From Spiro-02 sp034114085 (GTDB lineage Bacteria; Spirochaetota; Spirochaetia; Sphaerochaetales; Sphaerochaetaceae), in NCBI GenBank assembly GCA_034114085.1, contig JAXEWB010000068.1, positions 1-44,701 on the forward strand: a stretch of 44,701 nucleotides of DNA, read 5' to 3'. The notes beneath the pieces are model-generated. The model made no database searches, was not told the DNA's origin, and worked only from the letters and a program-made list of their open reading frames with translations. The position numbers were made by a program, and so were the translations under genes. Below are positions 32,958-42,013 of the stretch, in pieces (the stretch's first letter is position 1; every line of letters starts with the position of its first letter).

Positions 32958-33491
32958 CTAGAAGTTCCAGACCGCTCCTAATTGGCCTCCACCGGCGAAA
33001 CTCACATGGGTTCCACCGCCGTTGCCGATGAAGAATATGTTTGCGCCAAGCGGAATGCGGAGAAAAAGATCGAGTGGAAGGCTTGGGATGGTGTAGGACA
33101 GGCCCGGTACGGCCATGATGATCAACGAGAATCCACTGTAGGAGCCTCCGATGCCGAGTGTGATTTCTCCGCCGGCGGTTATGGAGAGCTTGTTGTTCGC
33201 GTCGATGTCGAACGTATGGACATCGTAGTTGCTGGCGATGTCGATGGCGAAGAAACCATATCCCGCAGACCCCGCATATCCATACCCGTAATTATACCGG
33301 AAGCTCCCCAAACCATAGCCGAGCCCCAATTGGACATCCCATTTGTCGGTGATATCGAAAGTTCCTATAGCGCCGTTGAACGGATAGCCTACCATGGCTC
33401 CGGCACCGAATTTCGTCTTCGCTTCCGCGGCGCTTACCGAAGGAATTAGAATCAGCAGGACAAGAATCATCGCGATAAGGGCTTTTTTCAC
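32958..33491 (-). CDS. Small outer-membrane beta-barrel protein
   Basis: 177 residues. A clear signal peptide (KKALIAMILVLLILIPSVSAAEA) is followed by a Gly/Tyr-rich beta pattern (GLGYGLGSFRYNYGYGYAGS) and a C-terminal WNF ending, consistent with an eight-stranded outer-membrane barrel of the OmpW/OmpA-like size class. AAGGAG lies 6 nt before the ATG. It is convergent with the preceding operon and separate from it; its specific function is unknown. Confidence 0.8.
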   Translation of the reverse strand: MKKALIAMILVLLILIPSVSAAEAKTKFGAGAMVGYPFNGAIGTFDITDKWDVQLGLGYGLGSFRYNYGYGYAGSAGYGFFAIDIASNYDVHTFDIDANNKLSITAGGEITLGIGGSYSGFSLIIMAVPGLSYTIPSLPLDLFLRIPLGANIFFIGNGGGTHVSFAGGGQLGAVWNF

Positions 33492-33681
33492 ATCTCACTC
33501 CTTGAAAGGGCATTCCCTTTGATAACAGTTTGTCTCAACTGTACAATAGCTTTCCCCAGAAACATATCTACCTTGGGGGTGGATATCATTGCGAGACAAG
33601 ACACCTCGTAATGGCGTGATATGGAACGGCGTTCGCTATGCGAAAGACTAGCGAGACGTGTGCGCAATCTGTGGGAGAGAT

Positions 33682-33703
33682 GCGGAAGACCTATGTCCTC
33701 CGC
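33682..33703 (-). terminator. Hairpin directly after the GntR gene
   Basis: GCGGAAGAC (33682-33690) pairs with GTCCTCCGC (33695-33703) across a 4-nt loop, with one G-U-type mismatch. It abuts the regulator's stop codon at 33704. No T-run follows on the minus strand, so termination is uncertain; it could instead protect the 3' end. Confidence 0.4.
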
Positions 33704-34477
33704 TTATGGCCCCATCACAAAACCGCGGTCGGTGTGGACGAGCGTGAAATGGAAGCGCACTCCGTCTCCAAGCCAGAGGGTGTGGGAGTATTCCAACGGC
33801 GTTCCATCGTCGAGGTAGGATACGCCCTTTACCAGGATCAACGGTGCGTCATTGCTGCTTTTGAGCAATGCGCTTTCCGAGTGAGTCGGCCGGACGACTT
33901 CAAAATAATCCTCGACCCTGACCGGGGTGATATGATACCGTTGGGACAGGGTGGTGGAGAGTGAATTGTTGATCAGCCCCTGTTCTACGAAGTTCGGGAC
34001 CAAGGCCGCGGGAAGCCAGGACTTGCCGATGGCGATTGGCTTGCCGTCCAGCAGGAACAGCCGCTTCATATATACAGCCTCGCTGTCGGCGAAAAGCTGT
34101 AGGTTCTCACAGATATCGGGGAACAACGGGGAAACCTTCTCAAATTGAAGAATCTCCGCGGTCATGGTATATCCTTGCTGAACCATGCGTTCTCCTGAAA
34201 CGAGCACATAGCTCAGTTCATGGACGAACGGCGCGGGGACCGCATTGATGAACGCACCCTTGCCCCGGTATTTCTTGATGATGCCGTCTTTTTCCAACTC
34301 GGCCAAAGCTTGCCTGAGCGTAATCCTGCTGACATCATACTGCTGCGCGAGATCCGCCTCCGAAGGAAGTTGTTGATTCACTCCCCATTCTTTCTGGATG
34401 ATTCGTTTTTTGAGGTCGAGTTCAATTTGATAATAGGCGGGAATCGGAGAATCCCGGTCGATACTTACTGCGTTCAT
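33704..34477 (-). CDS. GntR-family regulator, HutC/FrlR type (UTRA domain)
   Basis: 257 residues. The N-terminal winged helix is classic: IPAYYQIELDLKKRI, LPSEADLAQQYDVSRITLRQAL and IIKKYRGKGAFI. The C-terminal UTRA ligand domain includes the YMKRLFLLDGKPIAI segment and a conserved ending. The ATG at 34477 is chosen because AGGA lies 6 nt upstream and the family begins there; the open frame extends to 34543. It is divergent from the large catabolic operon, whose promoters carry TTGTATA-type sites, and is the likely regulator of that locus. UTRA proteins usually bind sugar phosphates or related pathway intermediates. Confidence 0.92.
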   Translation of the reverse strand: MNAVSIDRDSPIPAYYQIELDLKKRIIQKEWGVNQQLPSEADLAQQYDVSRITLRQALAELEKDGIIKKYRGKGAFINAVPAPFVHELSYVLVSGERMVQQGYTMTAEILQFEKVSPLFPDICENLQLFADSEAVYMKRLFLLDGKPIAIGKSWLPAALVPNFVEQGLINNSLSTTLSQRYHITPVRVEDYFEVVRPTHSESALLKSSNDAPLILVKGVSYLDDGTPLEYSHTLWLGDGVRFHFTLVHTDRGFVMGP

Positions 34478-34508
34478 ATGTATTCCTGATGAGGTTGTCT
34501 TAATTCCT

Positions 34509-34543
34509 TTACAAGTGTAATTTGTTTCGGTCGGACCTGTCAA
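34509..34543 (-). promoter_or_regulatory. GntR gene promoter with possible autoregulatory site
   Basis: Reading leftward: -35 TTGACA (34538-34543), an 18-bp spacer and -10 TACACT (34514-34519). The near-palindrome TTACACTTGTAA (34509-34520) overlaps the -10 and contains a TTGTA half-site like those in the catabolic promoters. Confidence 0.55.
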
Positions 34544-34855
34544 TGAATACTTTTTCGGATGGGATGCGGATGGGATTCGGCGTCAAATTCCATAAGTTCC
34601 ATGCAGATGCGTTTCTTTTCCTTGCGGTACGGTATTCCCTGTTGCCTGTGATAATCGTGGGATGGCTACGGAAGGAGGCAAAGGCCCAAAAGAGTATCCT
34701 TTTGTAATGTAACCTTGTCTCTGACTGTCGGGGTGTACAGGTACGAATTAAGACAGGTTGTTTCTTCCCATATGTCCTCCGATATGGTTAATCTGGCAGT
34801 ATTTATTTATTGTATAGTGAATTATGTGACTGTAGAAAAAAACGATAAAATTTTG
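34544..34855. other. Intergenic stretch between GntR gene and catabolic operon
   Basis: No gene is supported; a short rightward frame beginning with TTG at 34522 has no ribosome site and phase-shadow composition. An ATTGTATAG half-site lies at 34809-34817, upstream of the operon promoter. Confidence 0.45.
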
Positions 34856-34895
34856 TTGACAGGTATATAAACTTATCATAATATGTATACAAGTT
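34856..34895 (+). promoter_or_regulatory. Promoter of the catabolic operon with GTATAC-core site
   Basis: -35 TTGACA (34856-34861), a 17-bp spacer and -10 TAATAT (34879-34884). TGTATACA (34884-34891) abuts the -10 and carries, on the minus strand, the half-site CTTGTATAC. A bound repressor would occlude the promoter. Confidence 0.7.
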
Positions 34896-34987
34896 GACAG
34901 GATAAAGCAAGATAGGACAAGGCAAGACAAGCCAATCCCGTGGCGAACCATACCATATGGGCGGCTAGAAAAGATAAAGGATGCTAC

Positions 34988-36019
34988 ATGAGTCTGACAG
35001 TTTTTGAGCGAACATTGGGAAGTCTGTACGGAATGGCTACGGGAGATGCGCTTGGGGTTCCTTCCTCATTTACCACACCGGAACATATACGGGAGACTTG
35101 GGGGTGGATAGATACCTTCTATCCGCCTGAGAAAGGCCATATTTTTCATGACGGTCTCCAGGCCGGAGAGTATACCGACGACACCGAACAGGCCCTCGCG
35201 CTGGCGAATTCCTTCATCCGCAACAAGAAAGTGGTTCCATTGGATATCGTCGATGAACTGCTGGCTTGGGTGGAGAGGGTCAAGGACAAGTATGCGAGTC
35301 CGCTCGGCCCGAGTACCGAACGCGCGTTGAAGGCAATCAAAGCCGGAGCGTCGATCAAGGATTCCGGCCGTTGGGGCAACACGAACGGTTCCGCGATGCG
35401 CATCAGTCCGCTGGGTATCATCCATGGACTTCGAGGGTCCTCCTGTGAAGAATTGGCCAAGGATGTGCATTCGACCTGCATTCCCACCCATAATACGAAT
35501 GTATGCGTCTCAACGGCGGCGGCTATCGCCTGGGGTGTCGCGGTATGCATGAGAGGCGAGACTGATATCTCAAAAATAGTTGAAGAAACCATCAGGGCAT
35601 CTGAAGTCGGCAAAAAATATGGCTATCAGATCGTGTCACCCCGTATAGCGAAGCGGATAGAATATATCCATGACATAGTTCTTGGAAGCTCCTGTCCCGA
35701 ACAAGCCATGGCCGATATATATGCCATGTTTGCAGGGGGAGATCTCGCCGCCGATTCTATCCCCGTGGCGATAGGGCTGTTCGCGTTGGGGCAGGGTGAT
35801 CCAAAACGGGTCAATGAATACTGCGTCAACTTCGGTGGAGACTGCGATACCAACGCGGCTATGGCCGGTGCCATGGCAGGTGCGTATTCCGGGGTGGATG
35901 CGGTTCCGTTGGCTTGGAGGGAGACCATTGAAAGCGTCAACAAAGTCGGCATGGCCGACTATGCGAACGGCTTGATCGGCTTGGCGCCCAAATGGGAAAT
36001 CGCTGAAATTGACCTGTGA
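34988..36019 (+). CDS. ADP-ribosylglycohydrolase (DraG/ARH) family protein
   Basis: 343 residues, cytoplasmic, an all-helical fold with a binuclear Mg site. Metal ligands are visible in YTDDTEQALAL (the TDDT motif) and in FGGDCDTNAAMAGAMAGA. Family members hydrolyse the N-glycosidic bond of ADP-ribosyl-arginine or related ADP-ribosyl and riboside compounds; several catabolic members have unknown substrates. AAAGGA precedes the ATG at 34988 by 6 nt; the frame is open to 34940 without a ribosome site. It is the first gene behind the GntR-type promoter, which points to a catabolic role rather than protein de-modification. Confidence 0.92.
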   Translation: MSLTVFERTLGSLYGMATGDALGVPSSFTTPEHIRETWGWIDTFYPPEKGHIFHDGLQAGEYTDDTEQALALANSFIRNKKVVPLDIVDELLAWVERVKDKYASPLGPSTERALKAIKAGASIKDSGRWGNTNGSAMRISPLGIIHGLRGSSCEELAKDVHSTCIPTHNTNVCVSTAAAIAWGVAVCMRGETDISKIVEETIRASEVGKKYGYQIVSPRIAKRIEYIHDIVLGSSCPEQAMADIYAMFAGGDLAADSIPVAIGLFALGQGDPKRVNEYCVNFGGDCDTNAAMAGAMAGAYSGVDAVPLAWRETIESVNKVGMADYANGLIGLAPKWEIAEIDL

Positions 36020-36084
36020 TGTATCGGACATGGGTTTTCTGACGATTCTCCAAGAACCTTCTGAAAACTTGTAATCATTTTTAT

Positions 36085-36114
36085 TTGACAAACTTGTATA
36101 GATATCTATACAAT
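36085..36114 (+). promoter_or_regulatory. Second promoter with a 20-bp perfect palindromic operator
   Basis: -35 TTGACA (36085-36090) followed by the perfect palindrome TTGTATAGATATCTATACAA (36094-36113). A -10 is read either as TACAAT (36109-36114, 18-bp spacer) or TATACA (36107-36112, 16-bp spacer). The palindrome fills the spacer and -10, the classic geometry for repression. Best operator for the GntR/UTRA regulator 1.6 kb away. Confidence 0.8.
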
Positions 36115-36199
36115 CTGTATTGTAGACATCCATGGCGGGGAAATATCGGATATGACTCCGGTTCCTTGTGATGTGTGTGAACGGGGGAGATTGCGCTGT

Positions 36200-36952
36200 A
36201 TGTCTGAAAAGCTTGATGCAAAAACGGCGAGGGTGATGATTTGGGAGCAGTTGCGCAAGTTCGCGAAACCCGACTCCCGTTTCAGTTGGAATTTCAGCGA
36301 ATTCATCACTGACTACGAAGGGAGCGAGAGCTGTGCGCGGCTGTTGGCCTCACAGGACATCTACAAGAACAGTGGAATCATTTTCGTTACCCCGGACAAC
36401 AACCTGGAATATCTCCGGGAACAAATCATCCGGGACAAGAAAATTCTGCTCATGACCAATTACGGCATACGCCGGGGAGTGTTCGCGGTATGTCCTGGGG
36501 ACGTGCCTGACGGAAAAGAGGAACTGGCTTCCACATTGGACGGCGTCCAGCGCTTTTGGAAATTCAAGAGCCTCGCCCAGGTTGAGTCGGAATTTGGACA
36601 TATCGATTTGCTGGTTACCGGGGCTTCCGCGATTACACCGAGTGGAATCCGTTTTGGAAAAGGGCATGGATATTTTGACCTGGAATGGGCGATGTTCCAT
36701 ACCATAGGGGTCGTCAATGCGGCCACTCCTGTCGTCGCGGTCGGCCATGACTGCCAGGTCATGGATGTCGATGTCGAAGTCCGGCCCTTTGATACCGCTA
36801 TCGACTATATTGTGACTACGACACAGGTGATCAAGACCCGCAATGAGTTCCCGAAGCCTTCAGAAGGTGTTCTGTGGAGCCTGCTGGAGAAGGGGATGCT
36901 GGAGGATATCCTTCCATTGCAGGAGCTGTGGGCTCGCATCGCATGCAAATAG
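36200..36952 (+). CDS. 5-formyltetrahydrofolate cyclo-ligase (MTHFS)-like protein
   Basis: 250 residues. The C-terminal part has the family motif as GIRFGKGHGYFDLEWAM and a basic helix near the start (KTARVMIWEQLRKFAK). True MTHFS enzymes are near 190 residues and use ATP to convert 5-formyl-THF; this longer form belongs to a branch often found outside folate loci, and its substrate is unclear. The ATG at 36200 is chosen for the family N-terminus and a GGGGGAG 10 nt upstream; an ATG at 36152 is also possible. It is first in the second transcription unit of the catabolic locus. Confidence 0.8.
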   Translation: MSEKLDAKTARVMIWEQLRKFAKPDSRFSWNFSEFITDYEGSESCARLLASQDIYKNSGIIFVTPDNNLEYLREQIIRDKKILLMTNYGIRRGVFAVCPGDVPDGKEELASTLDGVQRFWKFKSLAQVESEFGHIDLLVTGASAITPSGIRFGKGHGYFDLEWAMFHTIGVVNAATPVVAVGHDCQVMDVDVEVRPFDTAIDYIVTTTQVIKTRNEFPKPSEGVLWSLLEKGMLEDILPLQELWARIACK

Positions 36953-37090
36953 GACGGGTCGGCGGTCAGAAGGCCGCATCCCGGAGTACATGGCTTTCCG
37001 TGCCTCTGTGTAGAACGGAACGTCAGGCGGATTACGGAACTCTGGAGTTGCAGGCCGCCGTACTTGTGGAAAAAGAGGAGGTGTCTGTCT

Positions 37091-37987
37091 ATGGGAAAAC
37101 ACCAGAAACTGTCGAAAAGGATGTCCGCCCCATGGTATGAGCCGTTGCTCTACCTGTTGCCGGCGATTTTGTTCTTCGGGCTTTTTACGTACTATCCGTT
37201 TATCAAGACATTGATTAGCAGCTTTTTCATGGTTGATTCCATGGGCAGAGTCAAGGCTTTCGTCGGATTGGAGAACTATACGAGGATACTGTCCAACAAG
37301 GCTTTTCTCATAGCAATAAAAAATACCTTCATCTATGTCCTCATGGCGGCGCCGCTGAGCATACTGATTGCCTTGATGCTCGCGATCATCTCGAACAAGC
37401 GGACAAGGTCTTCCAGCATCTATGAGACGCTGTTCGCCTTGACGATGGCCATGTCGATGTCCGTCAGCGCCATGATCTTCAAGATGGCCTATAATCCGAC
37501 CATCGGCGCATTGAACTACATCCTCGGGACGCGCATCAACTGGCTCAACGATTCCCGGTACGCGATGTTCGCCATCAGCGCGATATCGGTCTGGATGAAC
37601 ATAGGCTACAATTTCATCTTCCTGCTGGCCGCGATCCGCGGTATTCCGATGGAGATATTGGAAAGCTGTGCGCTGGACGGCGCCCCGATTATCAAGAAGA
37701 CCACCCATGTCATCCTGCCGATGATTTCCCCGACGCTGTTCTTCCTGATTTGTACCTCGATGGCAAAGAACATGATGATGTCCGGCCTGGTGCTGATCTT
37801 CACCAACAGCGCTGCGCTGTCAACGACGGCGAACGTCGAGACGATGATTTCCTTCATGTACAAGCAGGCGGTGAACAACCTCAACTACAACGATGCCTTC
37901 GCCGCGGCGATGATCGCCTTTGTACTGACATTCATCCTGATGCTGATCAGCTTCAGATTCGAGAAGAAAGGAGTGTACTACAATTGA
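37091..37987 (+). CDS. CUT1-type sugar ABC transporter permease (MalF/UgpA-like)
   Basis: 298 residues with six membrane segments, the first at about 14-36 (LLYLLPAILFFGLFTYYPF). The EAA coupling motif is LESCALDGAPIIKKTTHVILP. GAGGAGG precedes the ATG by about 9 nt. It overlaps the next permease by 4 bp. With that permease and the UgpB-like binding protein it makes an importer for a carbohydrate or carbohydrate-like solute. No ATPase gene occurs in this locus. Confidence 0.94.
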   Translation: MGKHQKLSKRMSAPWYEPLLYLLPAILFFGLFTYYPFIKTLISSFFMVDSMGRVKAFVGLENYTRILSNKAFLIAIKNTFIYVLMAAPLSILIALMLAIISNKRTRSSSIYETLFALTMAMSMSVSAMIFKMAYNPTIGALNYILGTRINWLNDSRYAMFAISAISVWMNIGYNFIFLLAAIRGIPMEILESCALDGAPIIKKTTHVILPMISPTLFFLICTSMAKNMMMSGLVLIFTNSAALSTTANVETMISFMYKQAVNNLNYNDAFAAAMIAFVLTFILMLISFRFEKKGVYYN

Positions 37988-38811
37988 TCACCATGAAAAA
38001 AACTAGACACGTCCTGTTCCAGGTCTTCGCGATCGCGCTTGGGGTATTCATCATCCTGCCTATCATCTACGCTACGCTGATCTCCTTCATGCCCGCCAAC
38101 CAGATTATGCGCCGTCCGCCGAAATTCATCCCGAATCCGGCGACATTGCAGAACTACAAGATGGCCATTACGCTGACCACGTTGGGACGGTTCATGTGGA
38201 ACTCCCTGGTTATCGCCGGTATCTCCAGCGTCATCCGTGTCATTACCGCGGCGATGGCGGCCTACGCCTTCTCTTTCTACAAGTTCAAAGGCAGGGACTT
38301 GTTATTCATGATGACATTGGGGACGATCATGGTTCCGTCCGATATCGTGCTGGTTACCAATTATCAGACCACCGCGGCGTTGAATCTGATCAATACCTAT
38401 ATGGGCATGATGATTATCTTTCTCTGCTCCGCTACGAACATCTTCATGATGAGGCAATATTTCCTGACGTTCTCAATGAGTCTGAAGGAAGCCTCTACAA
38501 TCGACGGTTGCGGCAATTTCAGGTTCTTCCTACAGATTCTGTTGCCGTTGTCCGGGCCGGTGATGACCACGATCTTCATTTCGGCTTTCATAGGAACTTG
38601 GAACACGTATCTGTGGCCCATGCTGGTCACGAACGAGAACTCGATGCGCACGGTGCAGGTCGGAGTCACGATGCTGAACTTCCCCGACGGCGCCGTCTAT
38701 GGCCCGATCATGGCCGCTTCTATCCTTGTATTGCTGCCTACCTTGCTGATTTTCGTATTCTTCCAGAGAAAGATTGTCGGCGGGATCATGGGCGGAGCTG
38801 TCAAAGGCTAG
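37984..38811 (+). CDS. CUT1-type sugar ABC transporter permease (MalG/UgpE-like)
   Basis: 275 residues, six membrane segments (first about 14-34) and the EAA motif EASTIDGCGNFRFFLQILLP. The TTG at 37984 overlaps the previous stop (TTGA) and has AAAGGAG 10 nt upstream; the ATG at 37993 is the alternative but is 19 nt from the ribosome site. It pairs with the preceding MalF/UgpA-like permease. Confidence 0.94.
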   Translation: MITMKKTRHVLFQVFAIALGVFIILPIIYATLISFMPANQIMRRPPKFIPNPATLQNYKMAITLTTLGRFMWNSLVIAGISSVIRVITAAMAAYAFSFYKFKGRDLLFMMTLGTIMVPSDIVLVTNYQTTAALNLINTYMGMMIIFLCSATNIFMMRQYFLTFSMSLKEASTIDGCGNFRFFLQILLPLSGPVMTTIFISAFIGTWNTYLWPMLVTNENSMRTVQVGVTMLNFPDGAVYGPIMAASILVLLPTLLIFVFFQRKIVGGIMGGAVKG

Positions 38812-38851
38812 CGCGGAATTGATACAACAAATTCGATCAGGAGGAGTTATG

Positions 38852-40207
38852 ATGAAACGTGCATTGATAATTTTGCTCGTCATCGGACTGGCTGTGACGT
38901 CGGTCTTCGCGACAGGAAGCAAGGAAACCGCCCCGCAGGCGTCGAAGGTACGGGAGGTTGAGTTCTGGCATACGATGTCCGGCGTAAATGGCGCCGCGAT
39001 TGACAAGATCGCCGAAAATTTCAACGCTACGGTTGGAAAGGAGAAGGGTATCGTCGTCAAGTCCGTGTTCCAGGGAAACGACAATAGTGAAAAGCTGAAA
39101 ACCCTTGCGCAGGCCGGGGATACGAAGAACTTTCCCGATATAGCGCAAATCGCGGGAGCGGGTATTCCATCCGCCATTACCTATGAGCAGCTGGTTCCCA
39201 TGCAGGATATGTTCGACAGCGGGAAAGCTACGTTGGCGAAGGACGATATCGAACCGAACATGTTGCGCGCATATACGTACCAGAACAGACTGGTCGGCAT
39301 GCCGGTAAGTTGTTCCTCGATTCTGCTGTACTACAACAAGGACATGTTCCGGGAAGTGGGATTGGATCCTGAGAATCCCCCCGCGACCATCGCGGAGATG
39401 GCCGACGCCATCAGCAAGCTGATGGTCAAGAAGGGCAACACCGTGGAACGGTACGGACTGAACGTGGCCGTGCGGAGATACCAGCTCGCCAACTGGATCG
39501 GTGGTCAGGGGGAATATAATTTCTTCGGCGACAACGAAGGCGGCCGCACTGCGCCGATGACCAGGGTCACGTTCGGCGATGACGGTTCACTGCATGATTT
39601 CCTCACTGAATGGGAGAAAGTAGTCAGGACCGGCGGTTATAAGCCTTCCGAAGACGATATCAATGAAGAATTCGCCCTTGAACTGTTCGGCATGGCGATT
39701 ATGTCCACTGCCAGGATCAGCAAAATCCAGAGTCTGGTGCAGGGGAATTTCGACTGGGGAGTGGCTCCTTTCCCGTTGGTGCATGCGACGGATACCGGAA
39801 GGACCTCCGTCGGCGGTTCTTGTGTCGTCATGTTCAATCCCGACAAGGATTCCGCGCAGGTCGATGCGGCCTGGGAGTTCGTCCAGTATATGGTTTCGCC
39901 CGAAGTACAGTTCCAGTTCCATAAGGACACCGGATATATTCCCGTGAACAAGAAGGTGTACGAGCTTGATGGAGTCGACCAGTGGTTCGCTGAAAAGCCG
40001 ATGTACAAGGTCGCCATCGACCAGATTCATGCGTCCCATCCGTATGTACAGGAACCTTTCGACATCATCAACTGGGAGATCGATGCGGTAATCAAGAACC
40101 ATATGCTTGATTTCGCCAACGGCAAAGAGACGTTGCAGCAGTGCCATGACGGTATAGTCAAGGAATGCAACGAGCGTCTTGCAGCCTACCATAAGGCGAA
40201 TGGTTGA
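38852..40207 (+). CDS. Extracellular solute-binding protein (UgpB-like) of the ABC importer
   Basis: 451 residues. The signal peptide is about 1-23 (KRALIILLVIGLAVTSVFAT), with no lipobox cysteine, so it is a free periplasmic protein like PstS here. The mature start VEFWHTMSGVNGAAIDKIAENFN is typical of UgpB/MalE family 1 binding proteins. The second of two adjacent ATGs (38849, 38852) gives better spacing to AGGAGG. It is 37 bp after the permeases. Its closest described relatives bind glycerol-3-phosphate or oligosaccharides, but the ligand cannot be read from sequence. Confidence 0.94.
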   Translation: MKRALIILLVIGLAVTSVFATGSKETAPQASKVREVEFWHTMSGVNGAAIDKIAENFNATVGKEKGIVVKSVFQGNDNSEKLKTLAQAGDTKNFPDIAQIAGAGIPSAITYEQLVPMQDMFDSGKATLAKDDIEPNMLRAYTYQNRLVGMPVSCSSILLYYNKDMFREVGLDPENPPATIAEMADAISKLMVKKGNTVERYGLNVAVRRYQLANWIGGQGEYNFFGDNEGGRTAPMTRVTFGDDGSLHDFLTEWEKVVRTGGYKPSEDDINEEFALELFGMAIMSTARISKIQSLVQGNFDWGVAPFPLVHATDTGRTSVGGSCVVMFNPDKDSAQVDAAWEFVQYMVSPEVQFQFHKDTGYIPVNKKVYELDGVDQWFAEKPMYKVAIDQIHASHPYVQEPFDIINWEIDAVIKNHMLDFANGKETLQQCHDGIVKECNERLAAYHKANG

Positions 40208-40248
40208 ACGGACGTTTGATATAAGAAGACTATCTGAGAGGTTTCCTT

Positions 40249-41133
40249 TTGAATAGAAGCGATGCTACGGCTGGCCGGGATGTTTCCCGGCGGCCAATGA
40301 TAAAACTCGTGGTAAGCGATATGGACGGGACGTTGATCGACGCGGATGAGGTTCTGAGCGACAAGGCGATAGCGTTGTCCCGGAGACTCAAGGAATCGGG
40401 CATCATGTTTTCGCTTGCTACGGGAAGAGTGGAATATCTGGCCGATGACTATGCGCGTAGACTGGGGCTCTCTGTTCCATATGTCGCTTGCAATGGCGCG
40501 ACTTTGGTCGATGGGCGGCGCGTGATCGAACGCAAGCAAATTCCAGTACAGCCATTGGCGGAGATTATTGAGGAAGCTGATTTGATGGGAATGTCGATTG
40601 TCTACAGTAGGGAAGGCTGCGAATCGGTTTGGAGGGAGACTCCGTGGATTCTTTCCCAGAGGACGCGATTTGACCGGTATCATACCGTGCATAGGTTTTC
40701 TCCCGAGGAATGGGCCTCCCTGACGGTGGACAAGGTTTCGATCATGGACGATGAACGCGACGGAAGGATCGCCTGCATAGAGGCCATGTGCAGGCGGCTT
40801 CCGTCGTCATATGGTTTTACGCGATATGTGGACCGGTCCGTGGAGATTGTCGATGGTTCCGCTGACAAGGCGAATGGAATCGCCAGCCTCGCCCGATACC
40901 TCGGCCTTGACATGAACGAGGTCATGGCGATTGGCGACCATCAGAATGATATCGAGATGCTGTTGCGCGCCGGTGTCGGGGTCGCTGTGGCGAACGCCAC
41001 CGCGGATGTCAAGGAAATCGCCGACTATGTCTGCAAGAATCGTTGTATTGATGGCGTTGTCGAAGCCGTCGACCATTACTGGGACCGTATGGTTCCCTGT
41101 CGAACCGAAGGAATCGAGGTACAGCAGCTATGA
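40249..41133 (+). CDS. HAD-superfamily phosphatase, Cof type
   Basis: 294 residues. HAD motifs: DMDGTL (nucleophile and acid Asp), ATGR, the lysine in DKANGIASLARYLG, and AIGDHQNDIEML. The cap is of the Cof (IIB) type; such enzymes dephosphorylate sugar phosphates and similar small molecules. The TTG at 40249 is kept because GAGAGG lies 7 nt upstream; the ATG at 40297 (MIKLVVSDMDG) is a shorter alternative closer to the family start. The stop overlaps the epimerase start by 4 bp (ATGA), so the two enzymes are translationally coupled. Confidence 0.92.
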   Translation: MNRSDATAGRDVSRRPMIKLVVSDMDGTLIDADEVLSDKAIALSRRLKESGIMFSLATGRVEYLADDYARRLGLSVPYVACNGATLVDGRRVIERKQIPVQPLAEIIEEADLMGMSIVYSREGCESVWRETPWILSQRTRFDRYHTVHRFSPEEWASLTVDKVSIMDDERDGRIACIEAMCRRLPSSYGFTRYVDRSVEIVDGSADKANGIASLARYLGLDMNEVMAIGDHQNDIEMLLRAGVGVAVANATADVKEIADYVCKNRCIDGVVEAVDHYWDRMVPCRTEGIEVQQL

Positions 41134-41996
41134 GACTATCAACTTCCACGTGTATGGTGTTCAACCGACCGAATGGTGAGAAAGCCTCGATAGAGGACTG
41201 TGTCCGGCTGTGCGCTGAAGCCGGCTATAAAGCCATGGACATGAATTTCCATGATTGCGGTACATTCAGGACTCCACTTTGGGAACATGACTGGGAACGC
41301 TGGATTCATGGTATCCGGGAGACGGCGGAGAAGTATGGGGTGGAGTTCTCGCAGGCCCATTCCCATTTCTACAATTATTGTGACCCGACCGTGCCCGACA
41401 AGGACGTGTATGAAGAAAAGATCAGGCGGGGAATCATTGGCGCTGGAATCCTTGGTATTCCATGGATTGTCACACATGCGGGTACCGATTTCGCTTCCGC
41501 CACTCCTGTAAAGTCCTCCAAAGCGAAAAGCCTGGAGTATTTCAAGCCGATGCTTGAATTCGCGGCATCGCAAGGGGTGGGTGTCGCGATTGAGAACCTT
41601 TGGGAATTGAACATCTCCCCGTTGCGACGGTATACGACGACGGCGGAGGAACTGGTTGAGCTTGTCGATGCTCTTCCGTTCGACAATGTTGGCATATGCT
41701 GGGATTTTGAACATGCCGATATCATGAAGCAGGATCAGCTTTCCGCATTGCAGTTGGTGGGACATCGCCTGAAGGCGACCCATGTTTCCGACAACAAGGG
41801 TAAGGACAACGACCATATCCTGCCGTTTTTCGGCAAGACGGACTGGCCTGCGGTCATGCATGCGGTCAAGTCAATCGGATATGAGGGCGATTTTACCTAT
41901 GAAATTCTGCATTACATCGACAATATGCCGATTGAACTGGTTCCCGAGGCATTGCGGTACAGTTATGAGGTGGGCATGTACCTCTTGTCCCTGTAA
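41130..41996 (+). CDS. Sugar phosphate isomerase/epimerase (xylose isomerase-like TIM barrel)
   Basis: 288 residues, AP endonuclease family 2 fold. Metal-ligand positions are visible as VAIENLWE (Glu), GICWDFEHAD (Asp and His), THVSDNKG (His/Asp) and FTYEI (Glu). Related proteins include hydroxypyruvate isomerase, inosose dehydratase-like enzymes and the fructoselysine 3-epimerase FrlC; the exact substrate is not determined. It is coupled to the HAD gene by a 4-bp overlap. A strong hairpin follows the stop. Confidence 0.88.
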   Translation: MRLSTSTCMVFNRPNGEKASIEDCVRLCAEAGYKAMDMNFHDCGTFRTPLWEHDWERWIHGIRETAEKYGVEFSQAHSHFYNYCDPTVPDKDVYEEKIRRGIIGAGILGIPWIVTHAGTDFASATPVKSSKAKSLEYFKPMLEFAASQGVGVAIENLWELNISPLRRYTTTAEELVELVDALPFDNVGICWDFEHADIMKQDQLSALQLVGHRLKATHVSDNKGKDNDHILPFFGKTDWPAVMHAVKSIGYEGDFTYEILHYIDNMPIELVPEALRYSYEVGMYLLSL

Positions 41997-42013
41997 TGAA
42001 TATTGTTACGGTT

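Noticed and set aside
34522..34707. 61-codon rightward frame in the GntR-operon gap
   Set aside because: Begins with TTG, has no ribosome site, and overlaps the likely promoter of the divergent regulator.
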